A stretch of 64,000 bases of DNA from Streptomyces marincola. Its GTDB lineage: Bacteria > Actinomycetota > Actinomycetes > Streptomycetales > Streptomycetaceae. The position numbers and the translations under genes were made by a program. Below the pieces are notes generated by a model. It saw only the letters and a program-made list of their open reading frames with translations, ran no database searches and was not told the DNA's origin. Positions 49,042-59,748 of this stretch are shown here, in pieces (position 1 is the stretch's first letter; every line of letters starts with the position of its first letter). The DNA lies in NCBI RefSeq assembly GCF_020410765.1, contig NZ_CP084541.1, positions 5,696,001 to 5,760,000 on the forward strand, in the 5' to 3' direction.

Positions 49042-50340
49042 TCAGTCCGCGGGCACGCGGGCGACGGGCGGCGCGGCCGGACGGGCGGTCGCGCGCGGCA
49101 GTTCGGCGCGCCGCACCTCGGCCGAGGCCAGCAGGACGAGCACGCCGATCCCGGAGAACAGGCCGCAGCCGACGAACACCGGGGCGGCGCCCCACGCGCC
49201 GATGGCGGCGCCCGCCACCGGATAGCCGAGCGGGCCGAGGCCCACCATCATGAGCATGAGGACGGAGGTGACCCGGCCGAGGTGCGCCGGGTCCGCCGCG
49301 GTCTGGATCAGCGCGTTGCTGAGGCCGCCGAAGACGCCCGCGCACAGCCCGGAGACGGCTGCCACGGCCGCGGCGGTCCACAGGTCGGGCACCAGCGCGA
49401 CCGTGGCCGCGCCCGCGCACATCGCGAGCAGCGTCCAGGGCAGCGTCAGGCCGGCGCGGGGCAGCCGGCCGGCGACGGCGAGCAGCGCGGCACCGCTCGC
49501 CGCCCCCGCGCCGAAGCAGCCGATGATCCAGCCGTAGCCGGAAGGGCCCCATCCGCGCTCGGCGTTGAGGAGCACCATGCCGACGTTGAAGGTGTTGGTG
49601 AGTCCGAGTTCCGCGACGGCTCCCGCGGCGACGAGCGGGCCGATGAGGGGGTGGCGGCGGGTGTAGCGCAGGCCGTCGAGCAGGTCGCCGCGCACGGTGC
49701 GGCGCGCCGGCCGCTGGCCCTCGGGCGCCGGGAGGGGGCGGACGCGCAGGCTCGCGAGGAGCGGCAGGGAGAGCGCGAAGAGCGCGCCCGCCGTCGCGAA
49801 CGCGGCGCCCGCGCCGCCGAGCCCCATGGCCAGGCCGCCGGCCGGCGGGCCCGCGATCTGGCTCAGGCGCATCGACAGCGCGCGCAGTCCCGCGACGCGG
49901 GCGAGCTGGTCGGGGCCGGTGATGCGGGCCGGCACGGCGCCGACCGCGGGCACGAAGAACGCGTCGAGCGCGCCGAACACGAGGGCCACCGCGACCAGCA
50001 GCCACAGGGCCGGGGTCGTCCAGGTGACGGCCGCCGCCGCGGCGAGGACGAGGGCGCAGCGCAGCGCGTCGCTGCCCAGGAGCAGGCGGCGCGGGTCGTA
50101 CCGGTCGGCCAGCACGCCGCCCGGCAGCATCAGCAGCGCGCGCGGCAGCGCCCCGGCGGCCATGACGAGGCCGACCTCGGCGGGGCTCGCGACCCGCTGG
50201 GCCGACCAGCCGAGGGCGACGAACCACACGCTGTTGCCGATGTGCGAGACGGTGTACGCGGCCAGCCAGCGCAGCACGTTCCCGTCGCGGTGGGCCGGCC
50301 GTTGGGCGGGGAGAGGTAAGGCTGTTCTCTCCGTGGGCAT
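49042..50340 (-). CDS. MFS transporter
   Basis: A 432-residue major-facilitator protein of the MFS_3/enterobactin-exporter-like group with about twelve membrane segments. The loop 2-3 motif GGVLADRYDPRRLLLGSD is the classic G-x-x-x-D-R-x-x-R-R signature. It lies 45 bp behind an ArsR regulator on the same strand, which suggests drug or metabolite export under its control. The substrate cannot be told; an iron-related role would only be suggested by the neighbouring FhuF-like gene, and no iron box is seen before this operon. Confidence 0.9.
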   Translation of the reverse strand: MPTERTALPLPAQRPAHRDGNVLRWLAAYTVSHIGNSVWFVALGWSAQRVASPAEVGLVMAAGALPRALLMLPGGVLADRYDPRRLLLGSDALRCALVLAAAAAVTWTTPALWLLVAVALVFGALDAFFVPAVGAVPARITGPDQLARVAGLRALSMRLSQIAGPPAGGLAMGLGGAGAAFATAGALFALSLPLLASLRVRPLPAPEGQRPARRTVRGDLLDGLRYTRRHPLIGPLVAAGAVAELGLTNTFNVGMVLLNAERGWGPSGYGWIIGCFGAGAASGAALLAVAGRLPRAGLTLPWTLLAMCAGAATVALVPDLWTAAAVAAVSGLCAGVFGGLSNALIQTAADPAHLGRVTSVLMLMMVGLGPLGYPVAGAAIGAWGAAPVFVGCGLFSGIGVLVLLASAEVRRAELPRATARPAAPPVARVPAD

Positions 50341-50385
50341 GGGTGGCTCCAGCGGTCGGTGGTGGGTCCGGGGGCCGAAGCCGGG

Positions 50386-50979
50386 TCAGGGGCGGAACGG
50401 GAAGCCGTACAGGTGCACGGCCACGTTCTCGCGCTGCTCGGTGTCGCCGGCCGCCCTCGCGGCCCTGCCGCGCTCGCGCCAGCGCCGGGACAGCTCGCGG
50501 AGCTCATCGCTCAGCTCGGCGAGTTCGGTCGGGGTGAGGTCGAGCATCCATTCGGAGCTGAACGAGGCGTCGGTCCACTCCTTGCCCCAGGCGTGCGCCT
50601 GGTCGAGGTAGGCGCGGTACTGGGCGACGCGGCCGTCGAGGATGCCCCGGGTCACCGCGCCGACGACGGCGGCGCCCTCGGGGGTGCCGGAGAAGTCCGA
50701 GTCCCGGAAGCCCCAGCCCTCCTCCGTGGCCACCTGCCACCAGCGTTCCCTGCCGTCGGCGCTCCGGCCGCTCGCCTCGGCCACGAAGCCGTGCTCGGCC
50801 AGTTTCCGCAGGTGGTAGCTGACCAGGGACGGCGCCTGGTCGACCTTGTCCGCGAGGTGGGACGCCGTCGCGGAACCCGCCGCGTACAGCAGCCGGTACA
50901 GCTGCATGCGCAGCGGGTTGGTGAACGCCTTCAGCCGGGACAGATCGGTGACGCGCGCGTACTCGTGCTCGGGGGGCAT
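50386..50979 (-). CDS. ArsR-family helix-turn-helix regulator
   Basis: A 197-residue regulator: winged helix in RLKAFTNPLRMQLYRLLYAAGSATASHLADKVDQAPSLVSYHLRKLAEHGFV, then RERWWQVATEEGW and a C-terminal effector/dimer domain with LDLTPTELAELSDELRELSRRW. This long ArsR type without metal-binding cysteines usually represses an adjacent MFS gene; here the exporter follows directly. ATG at 50979 is chosen. An operator-like dyad lies upstream. Confidence 0.88.
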   Translation of the reverse strand: MPPEHEYARVTDLSRLKAFTNPLRMQLYRLLYAAGSATASHLADKVDQAPSLVSYHLRKLAEHGFVAEASGRSADGRERWWQVATEEGWGFRDSDFSGTPEGAAVVGAVTRGILDGRVAQYRAYLDQAHAWGKEWTDASFSSEWMLDLTPTELAELSDELRELSRRWRERGRAARAAGDTEQRENVAVHLYGFPFRP

Positions 50980-50993
50980 GGCCGTACCGTAGA

Positions 50994-51027
50994 TGTGAAA
51001 CTGAAACTGCGCAATATAAATTTCACA
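50994..51027. promoter_or_regulatory. Candidate operator of the ArsR-MFS operon
   Basis: TGTGAAA (50994-51000) and TTTCACA (51021-51027) form an inverted repeat across a 20-base AT-rich spacer, 15 bp upstream of the ArsR start. AT content is far above the surroundings. Position suits autoregulation. Confidence 0.6.
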
Positions 51028-51194
51028 GATGCGGGCGCGGGGCGGCGGATGACGTACCGTCACATCGGGGGAAGCGCGCGGCGGTGCGCGGTGCGGCGGA
51101 ACCGGGGAGGTCCCGGGGGTTTGCTGTGCCGCCGGCTCGGCCTAAGGTGCAGGAACCGTGTTGATTCGGGGTCAGGAGGGGGCGGAGCGGACGA

Positions 51195-51926
51195 ATGGAG
51201 CCCACCGGAACGGAGTCGCCCATACCGGGTGACGAGGCCGCCGTTCGCACCGCTGCCGGGCCCGCGCGTCCCCCACTGCCCGTCAGGCCGCGTTCGCTGC
51301 CCGAAAGGCACTCGCTGCGCGCCCAGGTGCTCGCCGCGCTCCGCGACGCGCTGGCCGCGGGCGAACTCGCCCCGGGCGAGACCTACTCGGCGCCCGCGCT
51401 CGCCGAACGCTACGGCGTGTCCGCCACGCCGGTGCGCGAGGCGATGCAGCGGCTCGCCGGCGAGGGCGTCGTGGAGGTCCTGCCCAACCGCGGCTTCCGC
51501 ATCGCGGGCCGCAGCCCCGAGGACATGGCCGAGCTCGCGGAGGTGCGGGCCGCCCTCGAAGTGCCCGCGGTGCTGCGTCTGGCCCGCAGCCTGCCGCCGG
51601 AGCGCTGGGAGGCCCTGCGCCCGCTGGCGGAGGCCACCGTGCGGGCCGCGACGGTCGGGGACCGCGCCGCGTACGCGGAGGCCGACCGCGTCTTCCACCG
51701 CGAGGTGCTGCGGCTCACGGGGAACCGGCACCTGGTGTCCGTCGCGGAGGACCTGCACCGCAAGACGCAGTGCCCGGTGCCCGACGGCACGCCGCCGGGC
51801 ACCGCGGAACTCCTCGCCGACGCCCTGGAGCACACGGCCCTGCTGGACGCGTTGCGCAGCGGCGACCTCGGCGGCGCGGAACGGCTGGCACGCGAGCACC
51901 TGACCAGGCCGCCCTACGGCAGGTGA
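51195..51926 (+). CDS. GntR/FadR-family regulator
   Basis: A 243-residue regulator. Winged helix: LRAQVLAALRDALAAGELAPGETYSAPALAERYGVSATPVREAMQRLAGEGVVEVLPNRGFRIA, with the GntR recognition helix SATPVREAMQRL. The FCD-type C-terminal domain has the metal-binding pattern with D/H residues (EADRVFHREVLRLTGNRHLV, LEHTALLDALRSGD, LAREHL). FadR-group members sense organic acids. It stands alone and divergent from the ArsR-MFS operon; no target is evident. Confidence 0.9.
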   Translation: MEPTGTESPIPGDEAAVRTAAGPARPPLPVRPRSLPERHSLRAQVLAALRDALAAGELAPGETYSAPALAERYGVSATPVREAMQRLAGEGVVEVLPNRGFRIAGRSPEDMAELAEVRAALEVPAVLRLARSLPPERWEALRPLAEATVRAATVGDRAAYAEADRVFHREVLRLTGNRHLVSVAEDLHRKTQCPVPDGTPPGTAELLADALEHTALLDALRSGDLGGAERLAREHLTRPPYGR

Positions 51927-51992
51927 GCGCCCGCGCGCCGCACGGGCGGCCGGCCCGCCCCGCGGGCGCCGGGGCACCCGGGTGCCGTGGTG

Positions 51993-52808
51993 TCAGGCGT
52001 CCTCGGCCAGGCGCTCGGAGAGCCAGCGGGGCACGCCGCCGACCAGTCGGTACAGGCGGCGCGCCTCGGCCATGAGTCCGGCGGCCTCCGCCTCGGGCAC
52101 GGCGTCCGCGAGCGCCACCAGGGCCGGGGCCACCCCCACGAGGAACCCGGCCTCCTCGCGCAGCCGCAGCGACTCGGCGAAGCCCTGCCTGGCCTCGGCC
52201 ACCTCGCCGCCGTCGAGCGCCAGGGCCGCCAGGTGCCGCCACGTCGAGGAGGCGAGCAGCGCGTCGCCGCGGGCGAGCGCCGCGTTGTGCGCCCGCCGGT
52301 AGGCGGCCTCGGCCGCCTGCGGGTTGCCGCCGACGTGCTGGGCCATCAGGCCGCGCCTGAAGTCCAGCAGCGGCCGGCCGGGGGAGTCGGGGGCGATCAG
52401 CGCCGCGGCCCTGCCGAGCGCGGCCCGCGCCTCGTCCGCCCGGTCCCGCACCCGGAGCACCGTGGCCGTGTAGGCGAGGTAGCCGCGCTCGCAGGCGGCG
52501 GCCCCGCGCTGCTCGTCGTCCAGCGCCAGCGACTCGGCCGCGCGCAGGGCCTCCTCGGCGCGGCTCCACCCCTCCGAGGTGAACATGCACTGCTCGATGA
52601 GCAGTTCGGCACGCAGCAGCGCGGCCCCCGGTTCGCCGCGCGCCGCCGCGTCCAGGAGCGCCGCCGCGTCGTCCCAGCAGCCGCGCGACCGAAGCCGCCA
52701 CACCGCGGTGCCCGCCTCCCGGGCACCCGTACCTTCCCCCGGGCCCCCGTTCCCGGGCGTCTGCCCGTCGGCGGTCCGAACCGGATGTGGTACGGCGGTT
52801 CCCGTCAC
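51993..52808 (-). CDS. TPR-repeat protein
   Basis: A 271-residue soluble protein made of tetratricopeptide-like helix pairs: GCWDDAAALLDAAARGEPGAALL, GWSRAEEALRAAESLALDDEQRG, AEAAYRRAHNAALARGDALLASS and AEARQGFAESLRLREEAGFL. No catalytic domain. GTG at 52808 has GGGAGGG upstream. It diverges from a membrane-protein gene, with a 16-bp perfect palindrome in between. Probably a scaffold or regulator; role unknown. Confidence 0.8.
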   Translation of the reverse strand: MTGTAVPHPVRTADGQTPGNGGPGEGTGAREAGTAVWRLRSRGCWDDAAALLDAAARGEPGAALLRAELLIEQCMFTSEGWSRAEEALRAAESLALDDEQRGAAACERGYLAYTATVLRVRDRADEARAALGRAAALIAPDSPGRPLLDFRRGLMAQHVGGNPQAAEAAYRRAHNAALARGDALLASSTWRHLAALALDGGEVAEARQGFAESLRLREEAGFLVGVAPALVALADAVPEAEAAGLMAEARRLYRLVGGVPRWLSERLAEDA

Positions 52809-52848
52809 ATCGCCCTCCCCAGCGCGTCGTCGAGCCGTTGATCGTTAC

Positions 52849-52864
52849 GAGATGCATGCATCTC
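52849..52864. promoter_or_regulatory. 16-bp perfect palindrome GAGATGCATGCATCTC
   Basis: A perfect 8+8 palindrome in the 174-bp divergent region, 40 bp upstream of the TPR gene. A second dyad, GTGAA-CCAA-TTCAC, lies at 52898-52911. Both are operator candidates. Confidence 0.55.
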
Positions 52865-52982
52865 AGCACGGCGGGCACGGGCTGCCAAGAGGGCTGCGTG
52901 AACCAATTCACAAGTCCCCGCGCGTCAGCCGAACGGCCCGTGCGCGGGTGCGGGCCCGCGGCCCGGTGCCGACGATCCAGGT

Positions 52983-54038
52983 ATGGACCGGATATCCGGA
53001 TACGGCAACGGCGACAGCCGCGGCGAGGCGCGCGGCGCGGTGACCCCGCGCGCCGCGCTGCTGGTCCTCGGCGTGCTGCTGCTGCACCTGGCCTTCATCT
53101 CCTCCTACCTCGGGGCGCTGCACGACCCGGAGCCCGACCGGGTGCCCGTGGCCGTCGTCGCCCCGGACGAGGCGCGCGAGGGCATCGTGCGGCAGCTGAA
53201 CGGCCTGCCGGGCCGGCCGCTGGACGCCGGGCACGGCGCGGAGGACGCGGACGACGCGCGGGCCCGCGTCGAACGGCGCGACCTCGACGCCGCGCTCGTG
53301 GCGGGCGACGCGGGCACGCCCGGCACGCTGTACGTGGCCTCGGGCGGCGGAACGGCCCTGTCCCAGGCGGTCGCGGAGGAGGTCACGGCGGCCGAGCGCG
53401 CCGCGGGGCGCGAGGTCGAGGTGCGGGACGTGGCACCCGTCGCGGACGGCGACAGCCGCGGGCTCTCCTCGTTCTACCTGGTCATCGGCTGGTGCGTGGG
53501 CGGCTACCTGTGCGCGGCCGCGCTCGCGCTGAGCGCCGGCGCGCGCCCGGCCACGGTCAGGCGCGCGGCGCGCCGGCTGGCCGTACTCGCCGGCTACGCG
53601 GTGGCCGCGGGCCTCGGCGGCGCGTTGATCGCGGGACCGGTGCTCGACGCGTTGCCAGGGCGCACGGTCGCACTCGCGGCGCTCGGGGCGCTCGTGGTCT
53701 TCGCGACGGGCGCGTTCACGCTGGCGCTTCAGGCGCTGTTCGGCATCGTCGGCGTCGGGATCGCCCTTCTGGTGGTGGTCGTCCTGGGCAACCCGGCGGC
53801 GGGCGGCGCCTACCCGTACCCGTTGCTGCCGCCGTTCTGGCAGGCGATCGGGCCCGCGCTCATACCGGGCGCCGGGACGTGGACCGCCAGGTCCATCGCC
53901 TACTTCGGCGGTCAGGAGGTGCTCGGGCCGCTGCTGGTCCTGGCGGCCTGGGCGGCGGCGGGCGCCGCGCTCACCCTGTTCTTCGCCCGGCTGCGCGCGC
54001 CGGCCCGCTCCCCGCTGGACGAACTCAGCTTCGTGTGA
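52983..54038 (+). CDS. ABC-2-like (YhgE/DUF3533-type) membrane protein
   Basis: A 351-residue membrane protein. One segment near the N-terminus (ALLVLGVLLLHLAFISSYLG) is followed by a 130-residue external domain (VPVAVVAPDEAREGIVRQLN, LDAALVAGDAGTPGTLYVA) and then five more segments (SFYLVIGWCVGGYLCAAALAL, LVVFATGAFTLALQALFGIVG, and others). The layout matches YhgE/Pip-type or ABC-2 permease-like proteins such as DUF3533. Substrate is unknown. Its last 14 bp overlap the convergent PucR gene. Confidence 0.78.
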   Translation: MDRISGYGNGDSRGEARGAVTPRAALLVLGVLLLHLAFISSYLGALHDPEPDRVPVAVVAPDEAREGIVRQLNGLPGRPLDAGHGAEDADDARARVERRDLDAALVAGDAGTPGTLYVASGGGTALSQAVAEEVTAAERAAGREVEVRDVAPVADGDSRGLSSFYLVIGWCVGGYLCAAALALSAGARPATVRRAARRLAVLAGYAVAAGLGGALIAGPVLDALPGRTVALAALGALVVFATGAFTLALQALFGIVGVGIALLVVVVLGNPAAGGAYPYPLLPPFWQAIGPALIPGAGTWTARSIAYFGGQEVLGPLLVLAAWAAAGAALTLFFARLRAPARSPLDELSFV

Positions 54039-55644
54039 GGTCCATCCGCAGCGCGAGGAAGAAGTCCACCTTGTCCTCAAGGCGGGTCAGGTCACGGCCC
54101 GTCAGCCGCTCGATGCGCCCGACGCGGTACCGCAGCGTGTTGACGTGGATGTGCAGCCCGGCCGCGCAGCGCGCCCACGAGCCGTCGGCCGCGAGGAACG
54201 CCTCAAGCGTGGCCAGCAGACCCGCCCGGTGCCGCCGGTCGTAGTCGCGCAGCGGCTGGAGCAGCCCGGTGGACAGGGCGGCCCGCACCTCGTCCGGCAC
54301 GAACGGCAGCAGCAGCACGTGGGAGGCCGTCTCGTCGTGGTCCGCGCCCGACACCGGTCCCGGCCGCGCCGCGGCGACCCTGCGGGCGTGCCGCGCGGCC
54401 TCGACGGCGCCGCGCAGTCCCTCCGCCGAGGGCGCGGCGGCGCTCACGCCGAGCGTCAGCCGCCCGCGGCCGGGCCGCAGCACGCTCTCCAGCGCCTCGC
54501 GGGCGGGTCCGAGCAGGGCCTCGGCCCCCGCGGGTTCCGCGTCGTCCGCGCCCAGCGGGACCAGGGCCACGGCCTCGCCGTTCCCGTGCGCGACGGCGGG
54601 GCGCGCGAACGGAGCGAGCAGGTCCTCAAGCACGGCGCGGGCCTCGGGGCCGGTGTCGTGCTCCGCGTCCCGCCACTCCACGCGCGCCGTGACCACCTGC
54701 CACCCCGGCCCGGCGGCACCCGGCGCGAGCAGCGGCGCCAGCACCCGCAGCCGCGCGCCGATCTCCGCGGGCGGTGCCCCCGAGCCGAGCAGCGCGAGCA
54801 CTTCCCCCGCCAGCCGGCGCGGCACCGAGCGCGCGGCGTCCCCGCGGTCGCGCTCGGCGGCGATCAGGCGGGCGACGCCCCGGAGCAGGTCGAGCCGCTG
54901 CGGCGGCCAGTCCCGCGCGTCGGCGCGCACCACGAGCAGCCACTCGGTGAGCAGGGTGCGCGCGTCGCCGCCCTCGCCGCCCAGGGGGAACAGCGTGTGG
55001 GGCACGCCGTCGAGCACCACGCGCCAGGGCCCGGGGCGGCCGGCCGCCCCGGCGGCGAGCCCCCGCGCCGCGAGCCGCCCGCCGAGCTGTTGCGGCAGCG
55101 GCCCGAGGCGCCCGGCGGCCACCGGCCGCCCGGTGGCGGACAGCACCCAGGCCCGCAGGTCCAGGTCGCTGTCCAGCAGGTCGAGAACGGCCCGCGGCCC
55201 GCCGTCGCCCGGGCCCGCGGACATCAGCCGCCGGTGCCGGTCCACGACGGCGGCCAGGTCACCGGCCCGTTCGCCCGAGACCCGCCGCACCACGTGCTCG
55301 GTGATCTCGGCGAAGCCGACCTCCTCGGCCACCGCGAACAGCGGCAGCCCGTGCAGCGCGCAGGCCGCCGCCAGGTCGTCGGGAACGCGGCCGAACTCGG
55401 CCTCGCCCGCGGCCAGTCCTGCCACCCCGGCCGCGGCCAGGACCCGCACGAACGGCTCGGAGTCCCGGGGGCCACGCCACCAGGCGAGGCCCGTCAGGAC
55501 CAGCTCGCCGCCGCGCAGGTACCGGCTGGGGTCGCGCAGGTCGGTCGTCATCACGCCCCGCACCCGGCGGTCGAGCCCCGACGCGTCCCCGCTGAGCAGC
55601 CGAAGGCCCAGCGCCTCCGTGTCCCGCAGCTCCCGCAGTCGCAT
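54025..55644 (-). CDS. PucR-family transcriptional regulator
   Basis: A 539-residue regulator. N-terminal PucR purine-catabolism domain (VRGVMTTDLRDPSRYLRGGELVLTGLAW, AEFGRVPDDLAAACALHGLPL), a GGDEF-like middle (GRLTLGVSAAAPSAEGLRGAVEAARHA) and a C-terminal CdaR-type helix-turn-helix (ATLEAFLAADGSWARCAAGLHIHVNTLRYRVGRIERL). It diverges from the xanthine dehydrogenase operon and is the likely regulator of the purine genes through to urate oxidase. TTCGGTG occurs twice in tandem (55751-55757, 55759-55765) in the shared region. Confidence 0.9.
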   Translation of the reverse strand: MRLRELRDTEALGLRLLSGDASGLDRRVRGVMTTDLRDPSRYLRGGELVLTGLAWWRGPRDSEPFVRVLAAAGVAGLAAGEAEFGRVPDDLAAACALHGLPLFAVAEEVGFAEITEHVVRRVSGERAGDLAAVVDRHRRLMSAGPGDGGPRAVLDLLDSDLDLRAWVLSATGRPVAAGRLGPLPQQLGGRLAARGLAAGAAGRPGPWRVVLDGVPHTLFPLGGEGGDARTLLTEWLLVVRADARDWPPQRLDLLRGVARLIAAERDRGDAARSVPRRLAGEVLALLGSGAPPAEIGARLRVLAPLLAPGAAGPGWQVVTARVEWRDAEHDTGPEARAVLEDLLAPFARPAVAHGNGEAVALVPLGADDAEPAGAEALLGPAREALESVLRPGRGRLTLGVSAAAPSAEGLRGAVEAARHARRVAAARPGPVSGADHDETASHVLLLPFVPDEVRAALSTGLLQPLRDYDRRHRAGLLATLEAFLAADGSWARCAAGLHIHVNTLRYRVGRIERLTGRDLTRLEDKVDFFLALRMDLTRS

Positions 55645-55852
55645 GCTCCTCCCACCGGTGTCGCGCGCGTGACCGTTCCGGGTCCCGCGGGTTGCCGGAC
55701 CCCGTTCCTCGTATGAATCTACAAGAGCGGCCGGGCCGGGCATTCGTACTTTCGGTGCTTCGGTGACTCCCGGCGCGGCCCCGCCCGGCGCTGTACTGGA
55801 GGGAGACCCGCGCACGGCCTCCGCTCCCGTCTACTCCAGGAGTGCAACCCTG

Positions 55853-56751
55853 ATGGACTTCCTACGCCCGGCGGGCTGGGCGGACGCGCTGGCCGCGAAG
55901 GCGGCGCACCCCGACGCCGTGCCCCTGGCCGGGGGCACCGACCTCATGGTCGACCTGAACTTCGGCCGGCGCCGCCCCGACCGCGTCCTCGACCTCGGCC
56001 GCATCCGTGAGCTGTACGCGTGGGAGACGAGCGCGGACGGCGTGCGGCTGGGCGCGAGCGTTCCGTTCCGCGACTTCGTCGGCCCGCTGCGCGCCCACCT
56101 GCCCGGCCTGGCGCGCGCCGCCCACACCGTCGGCTCGCCGCAGATCCGCAACCGGGGCAGCGTCGGAGGCAACCTCGGCACGGCGTCGCCGGCCGGCGAC
56201 GCCCACCCGGCGCTGCTCGCCGCGGGGGCCCGCGTCGAGGTCGCCTCGGTGCGCGGGACCCGGCTGATCCCCGTCGAGGAGTTCTACACCGGCCCCAAGC
56301 GCAACGCGCTCGCCGCCGACGAGCTGATCCGCGCGGTGCACGTGGACGCCGCCCGGGGGCCGCAGGAGTTCGCCAAGGTCGGGCCGCGCAACGCGATGGT
56401 CATCGCCGTGTGCGCGTTCGCCCTCGCCCTGCACCCGCACACCCGCGGCGTGCGCACCGGGATCGGCTCCGCCGCGCCCACGCCGGTGCGGGCCCGCGCC
56501 GCCGAGGAGTTCCTCACCGGTGTGCTCGCCGAGGGCGGCCACTGGGACAACGGGCGCCCGGTGCCGCCCTCGGCCGCCCGCCGCTTCGGCGAACTGGCCG
56601 CCGCGGCCTGCGCGCCGCTCGACGACGTGCGCGGCACCGCCGCGTACCGCAGGCACGCCGTCGCGGTGCTGGCCCGCCGCACGCTCGACTGGACCTGGAC
56701 CGCCCACACCGCCCGCGGCGCCCGCGGGAACGGACGAGAAGGAGGCGCCCC

Positions 56752-56761
<10 letters not shown>
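55853..56761 (+). CDS. Xanthine dehydrogenase family, FAD-binding subunit
   Basis: A 302-residue FAD subunit of the molybdenum hydroxylase family: AVPLAGGTDLMVDLNFGRRRPDRVLDLGRI is the first FAD motif, and GSPQIRNRGSVGGNLGTASPAGD the second, with the CO dehydrogenase flavoprotein C-terminal domain after. It passes electrons from the iron-sulfur subunit to the final acceptor. An AGGAG site precedes the ATG. The gene overlaps the iron-sulfur gene by 10 bp. Together with the next two genes it forms a heterotrimer that oxidises hypoxanthine/xanthine to urate. Confidence 0.93.
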
Positions 56762-57287
<526 letters not shown>

Positions 57288-57291
<4 letters not shown>

Positions 57292-59735
57292 GCACAGGAC
57301 TCACTCCGGCCCCGCCCGCGCCCGGCCGGGACACCGCCGCGCGCGACGGCGTCGGCGCCAGCGCGCGGCGGCCCGACGCGGTGCTGAAGGTCACCGGCGA
57401 GTTCGCCTACTCGTCCGACCTGTGGCACGAGGACATGCTGTGGGGGCACACGCTGCGCAGCCCCCACCCGCACGCCGCGATCACCGGTATCGACGTGTCG
57501 GCGGCCCTCGCGGTGCCGGGCGTGCACGCCGTCCTCACCCACGAGGACCTGCCCGCCGCCACCCACTACGGGCTGGAGTTCACCGACCAGCCGGTGCTGG
57601 CCCGCGACGTCGTCAGGTACGAGGGGGAGCCCGTCGCCCTCGTGGCCGCCGACCACCCCGAGACCGCGCGCCGCGCCGCCGGGCGCATCCGCGTCGCCTA
57701 CGAGGAACGGCCGGCCGTCCTCGACGAGGCCGGGGCCACCGCGCCGGGCGCGCCCGTTCTGCATCCGGACCGCACCGACCACCACGCCCCCCACGTGCCG
57801 CACCCCAACGTCGTGCACCGCCAGCCCGTCGTCAGGGGCGACGCGGCCCGCGCCGCCGCCGCGGCCGACGTCGTCGTCACCGGCACCTACGAGGTCGGCA
57901 TGCAGGACCAGGCGTTCCTCGGGCCCGAGTCGGGCCTCGCCGTGCCCGCCGAGGACGGCGGTGTCGACCTGCACATCGCCACCCAGTGGCTGCACGTCGA
58001 CCACCGGCAGCTCGCGCCGGTCCTCGGGCTGCCGCCGGAGCGCGTGCGGCTCACCCTGGCCGGGGTCGGCGGCGCGTTCGGAGCCCGCGAGGACCTGTCG
58101 ATGCAGGCCCACGCCTGCCTGCTCGCGCTGCGCACCGGACGCCCCGTCAAGATGGTCTACAACCGGTACGAGTCGTTCTTCGGCCACGTCCACCGGCACC
58201 CCGCCCGGCTGACCTACGAGCACGGCGCGACCAGGGACGGCAGGCTGACGCACGTCAAGGCCCGCATCGTCCTCGACGGCGGCGCCTACGCCTCCTCATC
58301 CCCGGCCGTCGTCGGCAACGCGGCCTCCCTGGGCGCGGGCCCCTACGAGGTGGAGAACGTCGACATCGAGGCCCTCGCCCTCTACACCAACAACCCGCCC
58401 TGCGGCGCCATGCGCGGCTTCGGCGCGGTCCAGGCGTGCTTCGCCTACGAGGCGCAGATGGACAAACTCGCCGCCGCGCTCGGCATGGACCCGGTGGAGC
58501 TGCGGCGCCGCAACGCCATGAGCCAGGGCTCGGTCATGCCGACAGGCCAGGTCGTCGACGCCCCCGCGCCCGTGGCCGAACTCCTGCGCCTGGTGAAGCG
58601 ACGGCCGCTGCCGCCGCGCCGCGTGTGGGAGACGGCCGCGGGGCCCGACGTGCGCGAACTGCCGGGCGGCCTGTCCAACACCACGCACGGCGAGGACGTG
58701 GTCCGGGGCGTGGGCTACGCCGTGGGCATCAAGAACGTCGGCTTCTCCGAGGGGTTCGACGACTACTCGACGGCCAGGGTCCGCCTTGAGGTCAGCGGCG
58801 GCGAGCCGGTGGCCACCGTGCACACGGCCATGGCCGAGGTGGGCCAGGGCGGGGTCACCGTGCACGCCCAGATCGCCCGAACGGAACTCGGCGTGGACCG
58901 CGTCGTGCTGCTGCCCGCCGACACGCGCGTCGGCTCGGCCGGCTCCACATCGGCCTCCCGGCAGACCTACATGACCGGAGGGGCCGTCAAGAACGCGTGC
59001 GAGGCGGTCCGCGCCGAAGTGCTGCGCCTCGGCCGGGCGAACGGCGTGCTCGACGACCGGGCCCACGCGCTCGCGGACGGCGAGGTCGTCGGCCGCGACG
59101 GCGAGGCGCTGGCCGCGCTCACCGACGTGCTGGGCGGGGAAGTCGTCGAAAGGGAGTTGGAGTTCAGGCACCGGCCGACCCAGCCGTTCGACCGGGCCAC
59201 GGGACAGGGCTTCGGCCACGTGCAGTACTCCTTCTGCGCGCACCGCGCGGTCGTCGAGGTGGACACCGCGCTCGGCCTGGTGAAGGTCGTGGAACTGGCG
59301 GCGGCCCAGGACGTCGGAAAGGCCGTCAACCCCCAGGCCGTCGAAGGCCAGATCCACGGCGGCTCGGTGCAGGGGCTCGGCCTCGCGGTGCTTGAGGAGA
59401 TCGTGGTCGGCGAGGACGGCCGCGTCCGCAACCCGTCGTTCACCGACTACCTGATCCCCACCGTGCTGGACACCCCGCGCATGCCGGTCGACGTCCTCGA
59501 ACTCGCCGATCCGCACGCCCCCTACGGCCTGCGCGGTGTGGGCGAGGCCCCCACGCTCTCGGCGACCCCGGCCGTCGTCGCCGCCATCAGGCAGGCCACC
59601 GGACGCGCCCTGCGCCGGGTCCCGGTCAGGCCGGAGCACCTGACCGTCGCGGACGCGGAACGGGACCTCCCCGGCCGGGAGCCGGGCGCGGAACCGGCCG
59701 CGCCGGGGGAGCGGACCGCGGGACTCGCCGGCTGA
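57288..59735 (+). CDS. Xanthine dehydrogenase family, molybdopterin subunit
   Basis: An 815-residue catalytic subunit. The aldehyde/xanthine dehydrogenase N-terminal domain (KVTGEFAYSSDLWHEDMLWG) precedes the molybdopterin-binding region with GVGGAFGAREDLSMQAH, MRGFGAVQACFAYE and the C-terminal GLRGVGEAPTLSATPAV carrying the catalytic Glu. Xanthine is the probable substrate from the PucR and urate-oxidase context. It follows the iron-sulfur gene without a gap, and XdhC follows 13 bp later. Confidence 0.94.
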
Positions 59736-59748
59736 CGGGGGGCCTGCC

